From the NCBI GenBank assembly GCA_012960055.1, contig DUCA01000031.1, forward strand, positions 1 to 7,271: DNA of 7,271 bases, given 5' to 3'. A model generated the notes under the pieces. That model did not search any database, was not told where the DNA came from, and was given only the letters and a program-made list of their open reading frames with translations. Of the stretch, positions 1 through 6,108 are shown in pieces; the first letter of the stretch is position 1; every line of letters begins with the position of its first letter. A program made the position numbers and the translations under genes. Source of the DNA: Cycloclasticus sp. (GTDB taxonomy: Bacteria > Pseudomonadota > Gammaproteobacteria > Methylococcales > Cycloclasticaceae).

Positions 1-24
1 TAAGCCACTTTTAGGATCGCTCAA
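1..24 (-). CDS. purM: Probable 5' end of purM (phosphoribosylformylglycinamidine cyclo-ligase), partial
   Basis: Only eight codons are visible before the left edge. A TTG start at 24-22 opens a frame reading MSDPKSGL, which would fit directly in front of the SYKDAGVD block near the N-terminus of PurM proteins. The support is mostly contextual: a strong minus-strand promoter ends about 24 bases upstream, and in Pseudomonas and relatives purM lies divergent to the DUF2066 gene that follows here. PurM makes aminoimidazole ribotide in purine synthesis in the cytoplasm. No clear Shine-Dalgarno sequence is seen before the TTG and no ATG occurs in the visible frame, so the exact start is uncertain. 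The identity is an inference, not a homology call. Confidence 0.4.
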
Positions 25-54
25 AATTAGTTCTATACGGTTGTAAAAATGGTG

Positions 55-83
55 ATTATAACAGTTGAGCGAATTGTTGGCAG
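55..83 (-). promoter_or_regulatory. Sigma70-type promoter for the leftward gene (probably purM)
   Basis: On the minus strand a perfect -10 TATAAT (plus positions 55-60) is preceded by TGT, giving an extended -10. A -35 CTGCCA (78-83, four of six consensus bases) lies 17 bases upstream. Transcription would start near position 48, about 24 bases before the proposed TTG start. The -35 overlaps that of the rightward promoter. Confidence 0.6.
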
Positions 84-104
84 TAATAGGGCTAATTATA
101 TTAT
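77..104 (+). promoter_or_regulatory. Sigma70-type promoter for the DUF2066 operon
   Basis: A -35 TTGGCA (77-82, five of six consensus bases) and a -10 TATTAT (99-104, five of six) are spaced by 16 bases. The predicted transcript start near 111 leaves a leader of about 33 bases before the ATG at 144. No other promoter of similar quality is seen before this operon. Confidence 0.55.
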
Positions 105-143
105 GCTATAGGACATGTTTAAGATGCTTGTTTGAGAGAGTCG

Positions 144-1223
144 ATGCGTTATTTGCTGGGATTTATGTTGCTGGTTTTGTCTGTACCTGCGCCGTTATAC
201 GCGGTGCAAGTTGACGGCTTGTACACGACAACGGTTGCTGTCAATGATCAGTCGCAAGTTGCGCGTAATGGGGCGATTCGTGTTGCGATTGAAAAAGTGG
301 TGCAAAAGGTATCGGGACGACGCAGCATCTTGCAGAATCCATCCTTACAGGCGGCGTTGTCTAATGTTGGTTCGTACGTCGAACAATTTCAGTATAAACC
401 GGTGGAAGACGACGAGCCGGGTTATTGGTTGATTGTGAGCTTTCAAAAAGCGGCGTTAGATCGAGTCATGCAGCAATTTGATGTGCCGGTATGGGACAAT
501 AATCGGCCCGATGTGTTGGTATGGTTTGCGGTAGAGGGTGAAACTGAGAAACACCTTGTTGGTGCAGAATCAGAAAACATTTCCGCTTTGCTAAAGCAGG
601 TGGCCTCAGATACAGGTTTGGCGATTACGCTGCCCTTGTTAGACCTCGAGGATCAAAGGGCGGTTAGCTTTAATGATATCTGGGCGGGCTTTTCGGATCA
701 GATATTAAAGGCATCGGAGCGTTACAGCGCCAAACAAGTGATGTTTGGGCATTTACTACAGGAAGGCGACGATGGTTGGCGTTTGAATTGGACGTTGATA
801 AATGCTAACGACCAACACGCTGGCTTTGAATCCTCTGATACGCTGGAAAGCGTGTTACCGATGGCGTTTACAGAAGTGGCCGAAAACTTAGCCAACGTCT
901 ATGCACCACACGGCGCGATAAAGAAAAATACGTTAGTGATTACCGTGACTGGTGTGCAGAGCCTAAGTAAATTTGTTGAAGTGATGCAGTATTTATCATC
1001 GTTGGACATGGTGAAAAAATTAGGCTGGAATCAAATGCTTGACGATAGCGTAACGTTTGAATTGAGTTTGACTGGCAGCGTCAGTGTGTTGAAAGGTATT
1101 ATCGCCTTGAATAATATACTGTCACCAGACGTTGCGCTAAACAGTACGGTTACAAATGTGACTGATACGCAGCAATACCCTGCGCAAGCGTTTAAACAAA
1201 GGTTGTATTACCGGGCTAATTAA
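144..1223 (+). CDS. DUF2066 domain-containing secreted protein
   Basis: This gene encodes a protein of 359 residues with no established function. From the ATG at 144 it begins with a clean signal peptide: a basic start (MRY), a hydrophobic core at residues 4-18 and a likely cleavage after A20 in PLYA, so the product should be exported to the periplasm or envelope. No lipobox cysteine is seen. Family-like marks are an SGRR segment at 57-60 and the block VPVWDNNRPDVLVW at 114-127, typical of DUF2066. An in-frame TTG at 132 would add four residues, but ATG 144 gives the better signal peptide and has a GAGAG sequence (134-138) five bases upstream. The stop overlaps the next start by one base (TAATG), so the gene leads a tight operon with a phosphatidyltransferase and a PerM-like membrane protein. 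An envelope role is plausible from this context only. Confidence 0.85.
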   Translation: MRYLLGFMLLVLSVPAPLYAVQVDGLYTTTVAVNDQSQVARNGAIRVAIEKVVQKVSGRRSILQNPSLQAALSNVGSYVEQFQYKPVEDDEPGYWLIVSFQKAALDRVMQQFDVPVWDNNRPDVLVWFAVEGETEKHLVGAESENISALLKQVASDTGLAITLPLLDLEDQRAVSFNDIWAGFSDQILKASERYSAKQVMFGHLLQEGDDGWRLNWTLINANDQHAGFESSDTLESVLPMAFTEVAENLANVYAPHGAIKKNTLVITVTGVQSLSKFVEVMQYLSSLDMVKKLGWNQMLDDSVTFELSLTGSVSVLKGIIALNNILSPDVALNSTVTNVTDTQQYPAQAFKQRLYYRAN

Positions 1224-1777
1224 TGACCAGAAAAGACATTCCGAATGCCATCAGCATCATAAGAATATTATTGGTTGCGCCGATTGTTTACCTGTTGCTT
1301 AATGGGAGTTATAACTGGGCATTAATCTTCTTTGTGGTTGCCGGTATTTCGGATGCCCTCGATGGTTTTTTAGCAAAACGTTACGATTGGGCTAGCCAAT
1401 TGGGCTCTTTTCTTGACCCCCTTGCTGATAAGTTATTGTTGGTGTCTTGTTTTTGGATTTGTGTGCTGATTGATTTGGTTCCAGTCTGGTTGTTCGTCAG
1501 TATTTTGATACGTGATTTGATCGTTGCCTTTGGTGCGCTGGTTTATCACTTCATGGTGGAAGAATTTTACGGCGAGCCGCCTTTTTCCAGCAAGTTGAAT
1601 ACGGCATTTCAAATTGTTTATTTGGTGATGTTGATTGCTAGTCAGCAGCTGTTAGATATATCGGCAACGTGGATTGAGTTTGCGTTATATTCAGTTGCAG
1701 CGACAACCGCGATTAGTGGTTTAGAGTATATTTGGCTTTGGGGTCTCAAGGCGTGGAACATAAAAGTGAAAGGATAA
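1223..1777 (+). CDS. CDP-alcohol phosphatidyltransferase family protein (PgsA-like)
   Basis: This is an integral membrane enzyme of 184 residues that should transfer a phosphatidyl group from CDP-diacylglycerol to an alcohol, as in phosphatidylglycerophosphate or cardiolipin synthesis. The family motif is intact at residues 44-69: D44, D47, G48, A51, then G61, D65 and D69 with the correct spacing. The usual arginine after A51 is lysine (K52), with R53 following. These aspartates bind the divalent metals and the CDP moiety. Hydrophobic segments lie around 12-26, 30-42, 71-110, 125-145 and 155-175. The length matches PgsA-type enzymes. The start overlaps the DUF2066 stop by one base and the stop lies one base before perM. 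The acceptor cannot be told from the sequence: glycerol-3-phosphate is likeliest, but a second PgsA elsewhere could make this a paralogue with another acceptor, so no symbol is given. Confidence 0.88.
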   Translation: MTRKDIPNAISIIRILLVAPIVYLLLNGSYNWALIFFVVAGISDALDGFLAKRYDWASQLGSFLDPLADKLLLVSCFWICVLIDLVPVWLFVSILIRDLIVAFGALVYHFMVEEFYGEPPFSSKLNTAFQIVYLVMLIASQQLLDISATWIEFALYSVAATTAISGLEYIWLWGLKAWNIKVKG

Positions 1778-1778
1778 G

Positions 1779-2825
1779 ATGAGTAAAGGCAATAAATATG
1801 CAATGATTTTTATCGCCTTAGCGGGGCTTATCTACGTACTGTCACCGATTTTAATGCCGTTTTTAAGCGCCGCTCTATTGGCGTATCTGGGTGACCCATT
1901 GGTTAACCGTTTGGAGAAATATAAATGGTCTAGGACATTATCCGTCAGTTTGGTTTTTGTGGTTATTTTTTCAGTTTTAAGCGCTGCGGTTATTGTTTTA
2001 GTGCCGCTAATCGAACAACAAATCTCAGCGTTGATAGAGAAAATCCCCGCCATTATCGCTTGGGGGAAAGACACTGCATTGCCTTGGTTGCAGGGGCGCT
2101 TAGCTGGCTTGGGCGCAATTGATGCGGAGAAGTTACAGCAAACCGTGCAGGATAATATGGCTGGTGCAACTAGTATAGTGGCATCGGTCTTGGGCTCAAT
2201 GACCTCATCGGGTATGGCCTTGTTATCCGGTTTGGCGAATCTTTTACTCATTCCTGTGGTGACGTTTTATTTATTACGGGATTGGGATGTTATGACGGCA
2301 AGCATTCATCATGCTTTTCCGCGCAAGGTCGAGAAAAAGGCGGCGCTGATAGGGCAAGAGGTTGACGTGGTGTTGGGCGCCTTTTTTAAGGGGCAAGTGC
2401 TGGTGATGATCAGTTTGGCGATTATTTACAGCGTGGGTTTGAGCTGGGTGGGTTTAGAGTTCGCCTTATTGATTGGTTTAATCGCTGGTATCGTGAGTTT
2501 TGTGCCGTATTTGGGCTTAATCATGGGTTTGCTACTGGCGTGTACAGCATCTGTTTTTCAGCTGCACGATGCCAGCGGATTAATCGCCGTATTCGCCGTG
2601 TTTGCGGCGGCCCAAGTTTTGGAAAGTGTGGTGTTAACGCCTATTTTAGTGGGCGATAAAATTGGTCTCCACCCAGTTGCGGTTATTTTTTCGGTGATGG
2701 CCGGTGGCCAATTATTCGGTTTTACCGGCGTTTTACTGGCGTTGCCTGTGGCGGCGGTGTTATTGGTGTTATTGCGCCATCTTAATGAGCAATATAAAAA
2801 CAGTGAGCTGTATACCGATACGTAA
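1779..2825 (+). CDS. perM: AI-2E family transporter / PerM-like permease
   Basis: This gene encodes a polytopic inner-membrane protein of 348 residues, about the length of E. coli PerM. Family landmarks are visible in order: an N-terminal pair of hydrophobic segments (about 7-37), a third at 53-77, an amphipathic central stretch (80-130), the PVVTFYLLRDWD block at 159-170, a segment ending in FVPYLG at 240-245, the LTPILVGDKIGLHP block at 285-298, and a last membrane span at about 310-333. Members have been linked to autoinducer-2 export (TqsA) or ion antiport, but most, including PerM, have no settled substrate, so transport of a signal should not be assumed. The ATG follows the preceding stop after one base and has AGG (1771-1773) five bases upstream. 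It is the last gene of the three-gene operon. Confidence 0.9.
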   Translation: MSKGNKYAMIFIALAGLIYVLSPILMPFLSAALLAYLGDPLVNRLEKYKWSRTLSVSLVFVVIFSVLSAAVIVLVPLIEQQISALIEKIPAIIAWGKDTALPWLQGRLAGLGAIDAEKLQQTVQDNMAGATSIVASVLGSMTSSGMALLSGLANLLLIPVVTFYLLRDWDVMTASIHHAFPRKVEKKAALIGQEVDVVLGAFFKGQVLVMISLAIIYSVGLSWVGLEFALLIGLIAGIVSFVPYLGLIMGLLLACTASVFQLHDASGLIAVFAVFAAAQVLESVVLTPILVGDKIGLHPVAVIFSVMAGGQLFGFTGVLLALPVAAVLLVLLRHLNEQYKNSELYTDT

Positions 2826-2836
2826 TTTTTGAGCAC

Positions 2837-2856
2837 AAAAAAAGCGCCTTTTTATT
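2837..2856. terminator. Weak symmetric hairpin between convergent perM and sodB
   Basis: AAAAAG (2839-2844) pairs with CTTTTT (2848-2853) around a CGC loop, with A-rich and T-rich flanks that would give a U tract in either direction. The stem contains a single G-C pair, so it is weak by the standard intrinsic-terminator model. It is nonetheless the only terminator-like element in the 45-bp gap between two convergent stops, and could serve both strands. Confidence 0.35.
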
Positions 2857-2870
2857 ACTAGCTGTGAAGT

Positions 2871-3443
2871 TTATAGGTTCGACGCTACAAAGTCCCAGTT
2901 CACTAATGCCCAAAACTTATCCATATAGGCAGGACGAGCGTTGCGGTAATCGATGTAGTAAGCGTGCTCCCAAACATCACAGGTAAGCAAAGGTGTTTGG
3001 CCTGTTGTTAGAGGTGTGCCAGCATTGAATGTTTGTAGGATTTCAAGCGAGCCATCGGCGTTTTTAACTAACCAACACCAGCCTGCAGCAAATAAATTCA
3101 CAGATTTGTCAGTAAATTCGGCCTTGAATGCGTCAACAGAGCCGTAAGCGTCATTGATTGCGGCTAATAAATCACCAGCAGGCTCAGTGCTGTTTGGCGT
3201 TAAACAATTCCAGTAAAAGGTGTGGTTCCAGATTTGAGCTGCATTGTTGAAAACAGGGCCAGAAGAATTTTTAACAATATCTTCAAGGCTAGAGTTTTCA
3301 AATTCTGTGCCGCCAATCATACCGTTTAGTTTTGTAACGTATGTTGCGTGGTGCTTGCCGTGGTGAAATTCAAGTGTTTCTTGAGAGATATGTGGTTCTA
3401 ATGCGTCAATTGCATAAGGTAGAGCAGGTAGTTCATGTGCCAT
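2871..3443 (-). CDS. sodB: Superoxide dismutase, iron type
   Basis: This 190-residue cytoplasmic enzyme dismutates superoxide to hydrogen peroxide and oxygen. The sequence follows E. coli SodB almost end to end. Metal ligands are H27 (in the EFHHGKHH block), H74 (WNHTFYWN), D156 and H160 (DVWEHAYYIDYRNARP). Q70, in the NNAAQ block, is the active-site glutamine position typical of Fe rather than Mn enzymes. Differences from E. coli are FAAGWCW at 118-124 in place of FGSGWTW, and C155 just before ligand D156, where E. coli has valine. The ATG at 3443 has AAGG nine bases upstream. The gene has its own predicted promoter and a leader of about 56 bases. It converges on perM and lies downstream of mscS, so read-through from that gene is possible. 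Confidence 0.97.
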   Translation of the reverse strand: MAHELPALPYAIDALEPHISQETLEFHHGKHHATYVTKLNGMIGGTEFENSSLEDIVKNSSGPVFNNAAQIWNHTFYWNCLTPNSTEPAGDLLAAINDAYGSVDAFKAEFTDKSVNLFAAGWCWLVKNADGSLEILQTFNAGTPLTTGQTPLLTCDVWEHAYYIDYRNARPAYMDKFWALVNWDFVASNL

Positions 3444-3469
3444 GATAATGTGCCTTGTGGTTAAGTGAT

Positions 3470-3487
3470 GCGCAAAGCGCTAAGCGC
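3470..3487. repeat. Three GCGC blocks at 7-base spacing in the sodB leader
   Basis: GCGC occurs at 3470-3473, 3477-3480 and 3484-3487, separated by AAA and TAA, so the unit is GCGCWAA. In the sodB transcript the middle block can pair with either neighbour, giving two mutually exclusive small hairpins. The array lies inside the predicted 5' untranslated leader, about 15 bases before the Shine-Dalgarno sequence. Confidence 0.5.
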
Positions 3488-3500
3488 GTAAAATTTTGCG
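3487..3500. promoter_or_regulatory. Near-perfect 14-bp palindrome at the predicted sodB transcription start
   Basis: CGTAAAATTTTGCG is symmetric except for one pair (positions 3489 and 3498). It covers roughly the first 14 transcribed bases predicted for sodB, a usual place for a repressor operator. It does not resemble the classical Fur box. No specific regulator is proposed. Confidence 0.3.
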
Positions 3501-3506
3501 AGCATT

Positions 3507-3535
3507 AAGATAGTGATTCCACGAATAAAAATCAA
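3507..3535 (-). promoter_or_regulatory. Sigma70-type promoter for sodB
   Basis: On the minus strand a -35 TTGATT (plus 3530-3535) and a -10 TATCTT (3507-3512), each four of six consensus bases, are spaced by exactly 17 bases. Transcription would start near 3499, giving a leader of about 56 bases. The rest of the 168-bp gap between mscS and sodB (3536-3611) is AT-rich and shows no convincing terminator for mscS. Confidence 0.5.
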
Positions 3536-3611
3536 TGTATTCTTAGGCTTATTGTGCAGCGGCAATAAAAAAGATTGATTGTTTTGTCCTTTTTGCTGGG
3601 GTGTTTTTTAG

Positions 3612-4445
3612 CTATTTATCACAAGCAGAGCGGTGAAGGTGGACGTCTTGTTGTGGGTAGGGGATGCTAATACCTTCGGCATCAAAACGTAATTTGATGC
3701 TTTCAAGTAGGTCAAAATGAACGCCCCAATAATCTGATGAATTCACCCAAGGACGCACGGCAAAATTTACGCTGCTGTCAGCTAACTCAAGTAGACCCAG
3801 TGTTGGCGCGGGGTCTTTTAATATGCGCTCATCGTTTGCCATCAGTTCATTTAGTATGTTTTTGGCTTTTTTAATATCATCGTCGTAGCCGATGCCAACC
3901 ACTAAATCTAAACGGCGAGTAGGTTGGGTTGAATAGTTGATGATGTTGCCGCCCATTAGGGCGTCATTTGGAATAATGATGGTTTTGTTGTCACCGGTTC
4001 TTAATACCGTATTGAAAATATGAACTTCCTCAACAATACCTGCAACGCCTGCGCCTTCAATAAAGTCACCTTGCTTGAAGGGGCGGAAGATGATCATTAA
4101 AACGCCGGCTGAGAAGTTAGATAACGAGCCTTGCAGCGCCAAACCAATGGCTAAACCTGCAGCACCTAAAATAGCAATAAACGAGGTGGTTTGAATGCCG
4201 AGTTGGCCAAGCGCCGCGATAATAACAAAGGCCAATAAGGCGGCATAAATCATGTTGGTGGTAAAAGAAATAAGAATAGGGTCAGATTTCGCCTTGGTCA
4301 TTGTTTTTGCGATGCCGGCCTTAACTGCTTTTGCTATCATTTTACCGATGATGAAGATTGCCAAGGCGGCGATGACTTTAAGACCGTACACGGTGAGTAA
4401 CGCTTGGATTTGAGTCATGATGTCTTCTGATAATAAACGGTCCAT
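3612..4445 (-). CDS. mscS: Small-conductance mechanosensitive channel MscS
   Basis: This 277-residue inner-membrane channel opens under membrane tension and releases solutes during osmotic downshock, as a heptamer in the known family structure. Three membrane segments are visible at about 18-40, 58-80 and 88-120. The third is the pore helix with the glycine/alanine pattern LGAAGLAIGLALQGSLSN at 93-110. The two hydrophobic-gate leucines of E. coli MscS (L105 and L109) correspond to L98 and L102 here. The cytoplasmic vestibule follows, with FRPFKQGD at 120-127, the IIPND and GNIINYS blocks of the beta domain, and the ISIPYPQQDVH closing segment. The start at 4445 is favoured over the internal M10 because AAGGA (4457-4453) lies seven bases upstream. 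It begins 33 bp after hda on the same strand and may be read from the same transcript. Confidence 0.95.
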   Translation of the reverse strand: MDRLLSEDIMTQIQALLTVYGLKVIAALAIFIIGKMIAKAVKAGIAKTMTKAKSDPILISFTTNMIYAALLAFVIIAALGQLGIQTTSFIAILGAAGLAIGLALQGSLSNFSAGVLMIIFRPFKQGDFIEGAGVAGIVEEVHIFNTVLRTGDNKTIIIPNDALMGGNIINYSTQPTRRLDLVVGIGYDDDIKKAKNILNELMANDERILKDPAPTLGLLELADSSVNFAVRPWVNSSDYWGVHFDLLESIKLRFDAEGISIPYPQQDVHLHRSACDK

Positions 4446-4478
4446 TTTTTTATCCTTGAGATAGAGGTTTTAAGTTTG

Positions 4479-5159
4479 TTAATTAAGCAGAATGAGTTTT
4501 ACAAAGGGAATAGTTAACTTGCGCTGCGCAGCGAGACTTGCGCGATCTAGTTTATCGATTAAATGCCATAAACTGCAGAGGTCTCTTGGTAGACGGGTCA
4601 GCATGAACTGCGCAACTTCATGGTTCAGTTCTAAGCCTAATTTTTTCGCGCGGTTCTGTAATGCCAAGATGGTGTTTTCGTCACTGAGCGGCGCTAAATT
4701 TAACGCTAGGCCGCTATTGAGGCGACTTTTTAAATCATTGAGTTGTATGTGAGCTTGTTGAGGCGAGGCCTTCGAGCCAACAATCAATCGGCCGCCTGCC
4801 TGTTTTATTTGATTAAATAAATTAAAAACCGCCTCTTCCCAGTCGTTTTTGCCGCTAATCAGTTCGATGTCATCGAGACAGATTAAATCTAGGCCGTCCA
4901 TGCCGTCTAGTATCTGTGCCGGCAGCATGTGTAATTCTCTTAACGGCAAATAAGCGGCGGTTTTTCGTTGCTCGGTTTGCTCTTGGCAAATCGCCTGTAA
5001 TAGGTGAGTTTTACCCGTTCCGCTATCGCCCCAGAGAAAAACAAATGGTTCGCTGGTATCTTTGAGCGAGCCGATAATTAGCTGGTTTTCAGAAGAAATA
5101 AAATTATCAAAGTTGAAGTCTTCTTGTAGCCTAAATGGCAGAGGAAGTTGTGGGTGCAT
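4479..5159 (-). CDS. hda: DnaA regulatory inactivator Hda
   Basis: This 226-residue AAA+ protein, bound to the DNA-loaded beta clamp, stimulates hydrolysis of ATP on DnaA and so prevents re-initiation of replication. The N-terminal clamp-binding motif is clear (QLPLPF, residues 4-9). Walker A is GDSGTGKT at 44-51, Walker B is LICLDD at 92-97, the sensor 1 region is near RLIVGSK (124-130), the arginine finger is R146 in DLKSRLNSG, and a likely sensor 2 arginine is R192. The end, AAQRKLTIPFVKLIL, matches E. coli Hda. The length fits the short Hda form, which lacks the DnaA DNA-binding domain. The start overlaps the DUF2069 stop by one base (TAATG) and has no Shine-Dalgarno sequence, so translation probably depends on the upstream gene. 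It is the fourth gene of the arsC-like operon. Confidence 0.95.
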   Translation of the reverse strand: MHPQLPLPFRLQEDFNFDNFISSENQLIIGSLKDTSEPFVFLWGDSGTGKTHLLQAICQEQTEQRKTAAYLPLRELHMLPAQILDGMDGLDLICLDDIELISGKNDWEEAVFNLFNQIKQAGGRLIVGSKASPQQAHIQLNDLKSRLNSGLALNLAPLSDENTILALQNRAKKLGLELNHEVAQFMLTRLPRDLCSLWHLIDKLDRASLAAQRKLTIPFVKLILLN

Positions 5160-5512
5160 TAATGTTTGCTGACGTGACGAATGTACAGCGAGCCGCTGAA
5201 GAAAACAGTCAAACTGATGATAATTTCAATAATGCCTAAAATTTTAGTGTCTGGACTGGCAACGGCCTCGGTAACGCCGTGTATAAAGTACAGTAAACTC
5301 AAATAAGCAGCCCAGTTGACGGGCTTGTCACGACCATGCAGTACCCCCATCAGAGGCAATAGCATGGGCACAACGCAGGCAATAAGTACCAACCCAATAG
5401 GGAATGTTTCGGGTGGAGATAGTAGTGTTATCCATGCCGTTATAAAACCGATTAAAGACAGGTAACTCAGTAGTTGCAGCCAGTAAGCTGCTTTTACGCC
5501 GGGTAATTTCAT
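5159..5512 (-). CDS. DUF2069 family membrane protein
   Basis: This small inner-membrane protein of 117 residues has no known function. Four hydrophobic segments lie at about 11-31, 38-57, 66-80 and 91-111. The stretch between the second and third segments into the third (53-83) carries the recognisable DUF2069 pattern: PL-G at 53-56, HGRDKP at 59-64, W67, then LYF and HGVTEA at 74-83. It sits between wrbA and hda as in Pseudomonas, with a start two bases after the wrbA stop and a stop overlapping the hda start by one base. No Shine-Dalgarno sequence is seen, which again suggests coupling. The steady link to hda is noteworthy, but a functional connection is not demonstrated. Confidence 0.85.
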   Translation of the reverse strand: MKLPGVKAAYWLQLLSYLSLIGFITAWITLLSPPETFPIGLVLIACVVPMLLPLMGVLHGRDKPVNWAAYLSLLYFIHGVTEAVASPDTKILGIIEIIISLTVFFSGSLYIRHVSKH

Positions 5513-5514
5513 GT

Positions 5515-6108
5515 TTATACCAGTGTTTTAGCGAGTGTGGCTATACGTTTGCCTAAGGCAATGCATAATTTCGATTCGTGTTCGTCTATCTTACGCGAAT
5601 TATCAATGCCGGCTAAGTGGCTGGCGCCGTAGGGTGTGCCGCCCGAACTGGTCTCCAGTAATGCGCTTTGTGAATATGGCAAACCGGCTAGCAACATGCC
5701 GTGATGTAACAGAGGTAACATCATCGAAGTGAGGGTGGTTTCTTGTCCGCCGTGCATGCTACTAGTAGAAGTAAAGACAGCTGCTGGCTTGCCAATCAGC
5801 GCGCCGGATAGCCATAAGCTGCTGGTACCATCCAAGAAATACTTCAAGGGTGCGGCCATATTGCCAAAACGAGTCGGGCTGCCAAGTACTAAGCCATTAC
5901 AATGTTTAAGGTCGTCTAGACTGGCGTACAGTGCGCCGTTGTCTGGAATGTCATCTTCCGTCGCTTCGCAAACGGTGGAAATAGCGGGCACCGTGCGTAT
6001 TTTTGCCTGTACGCCATCAACCTCTTCAACACCGCGAGCAATTAAATTCGCCATTTCCTCGGTGGCGCCATGCCGGCTGTAAAATAAAACCAGTACTTTG
6101 ATGTTCAT
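5515..6108 (-). CDS. wrbA: NAD(P)H:quinone oxidoreductase, WrbA type
   Basis: This flavodoxin-fold protein of 197 residues should bind FMN and reduce quinones with two electrons from NAD(P)H, avoiding semiquinone and superoxide formation; WrbA proteins form cytoplasmic tetramers. Sequence support is the FMN phosphate loop SRHGAT (11-16) after a hydrophobic first strand, SPTRFGNM (77-84), STSSMHGGQE (114-123), HHGM (135-138) and GGTPYGA (156-162), all matching E. coli WrbA in order and spacing. Length is as usual for the family. The ATG follows the arsC-like stop with no gap (TAAATG) and has no clear Shine-Dalgarno sequence. A role in redox stress fits with sodB nearby, but these two genes are not adjacent in the transcript. 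Confidence 0.92.
   Translation of the reverse strand: MNIKVLVLFYSRHGATEEMANLIARGVEEVDGVQAKIRTVPAISTVCEATEDDIPDNGALYASLDDLKHCNGLVLGSPTRFGNMAAPLKYFLDGTSSLWLSGALIGKPAAVFTSTSSMHGGQETTLTSMMLPLLHHGMLLAGLPYSQSALLETSSGGTPYGASHLAGIDNSRKIDEHESKLCIALGKRIATLAKTLV

Noticed and set aside
211..432. Overlapping plus-strand frame of 73 codons inside the DUF2066 gene
   Set aside because: An out-of-frame shadow rich in Arg and Cys; the DUF2066 frame has a signal peptide and family motifs.
1832..2251. Antisense open frame of 139 codons opposite perM
   Set aside because: It lies wholly inside the well-supported perM gene, its translation resembles no family, and it has no promoter or ribosome binding site of note.
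2558..2836. Antisense open frame of 92 codons covering the end of perM
   Set aside because: Low-complexity Asn/Thr/Ala-rich translation opposite a conserved membrane gene; a shadow of perM codon use.
3436..3450. ATTATC-like sequence at the sodB start as a Fur box
   Set aside because: Only a single half-site-like hexamer is present; the repeated units of a Fur box are missing.
3551..3611. A/T-rich imperfect inverted repeat downstream of mscS as a possible terminator
   Set aside because: The arms (CAGC plus AAAAAG against CTTTTT and GCTG) pair only with a large asymmetric internal loop and few G-C pairs; not convincing as an intrinsic terminator.
5729..6082. Antisense open frame of 117 codons opposite wrbA, with smaller ones at 5535-5732 and 4492-4752
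   Set aside because: All are nested opposite strongly conserved genes (wrbA and hda) and show no recognisable protein features.
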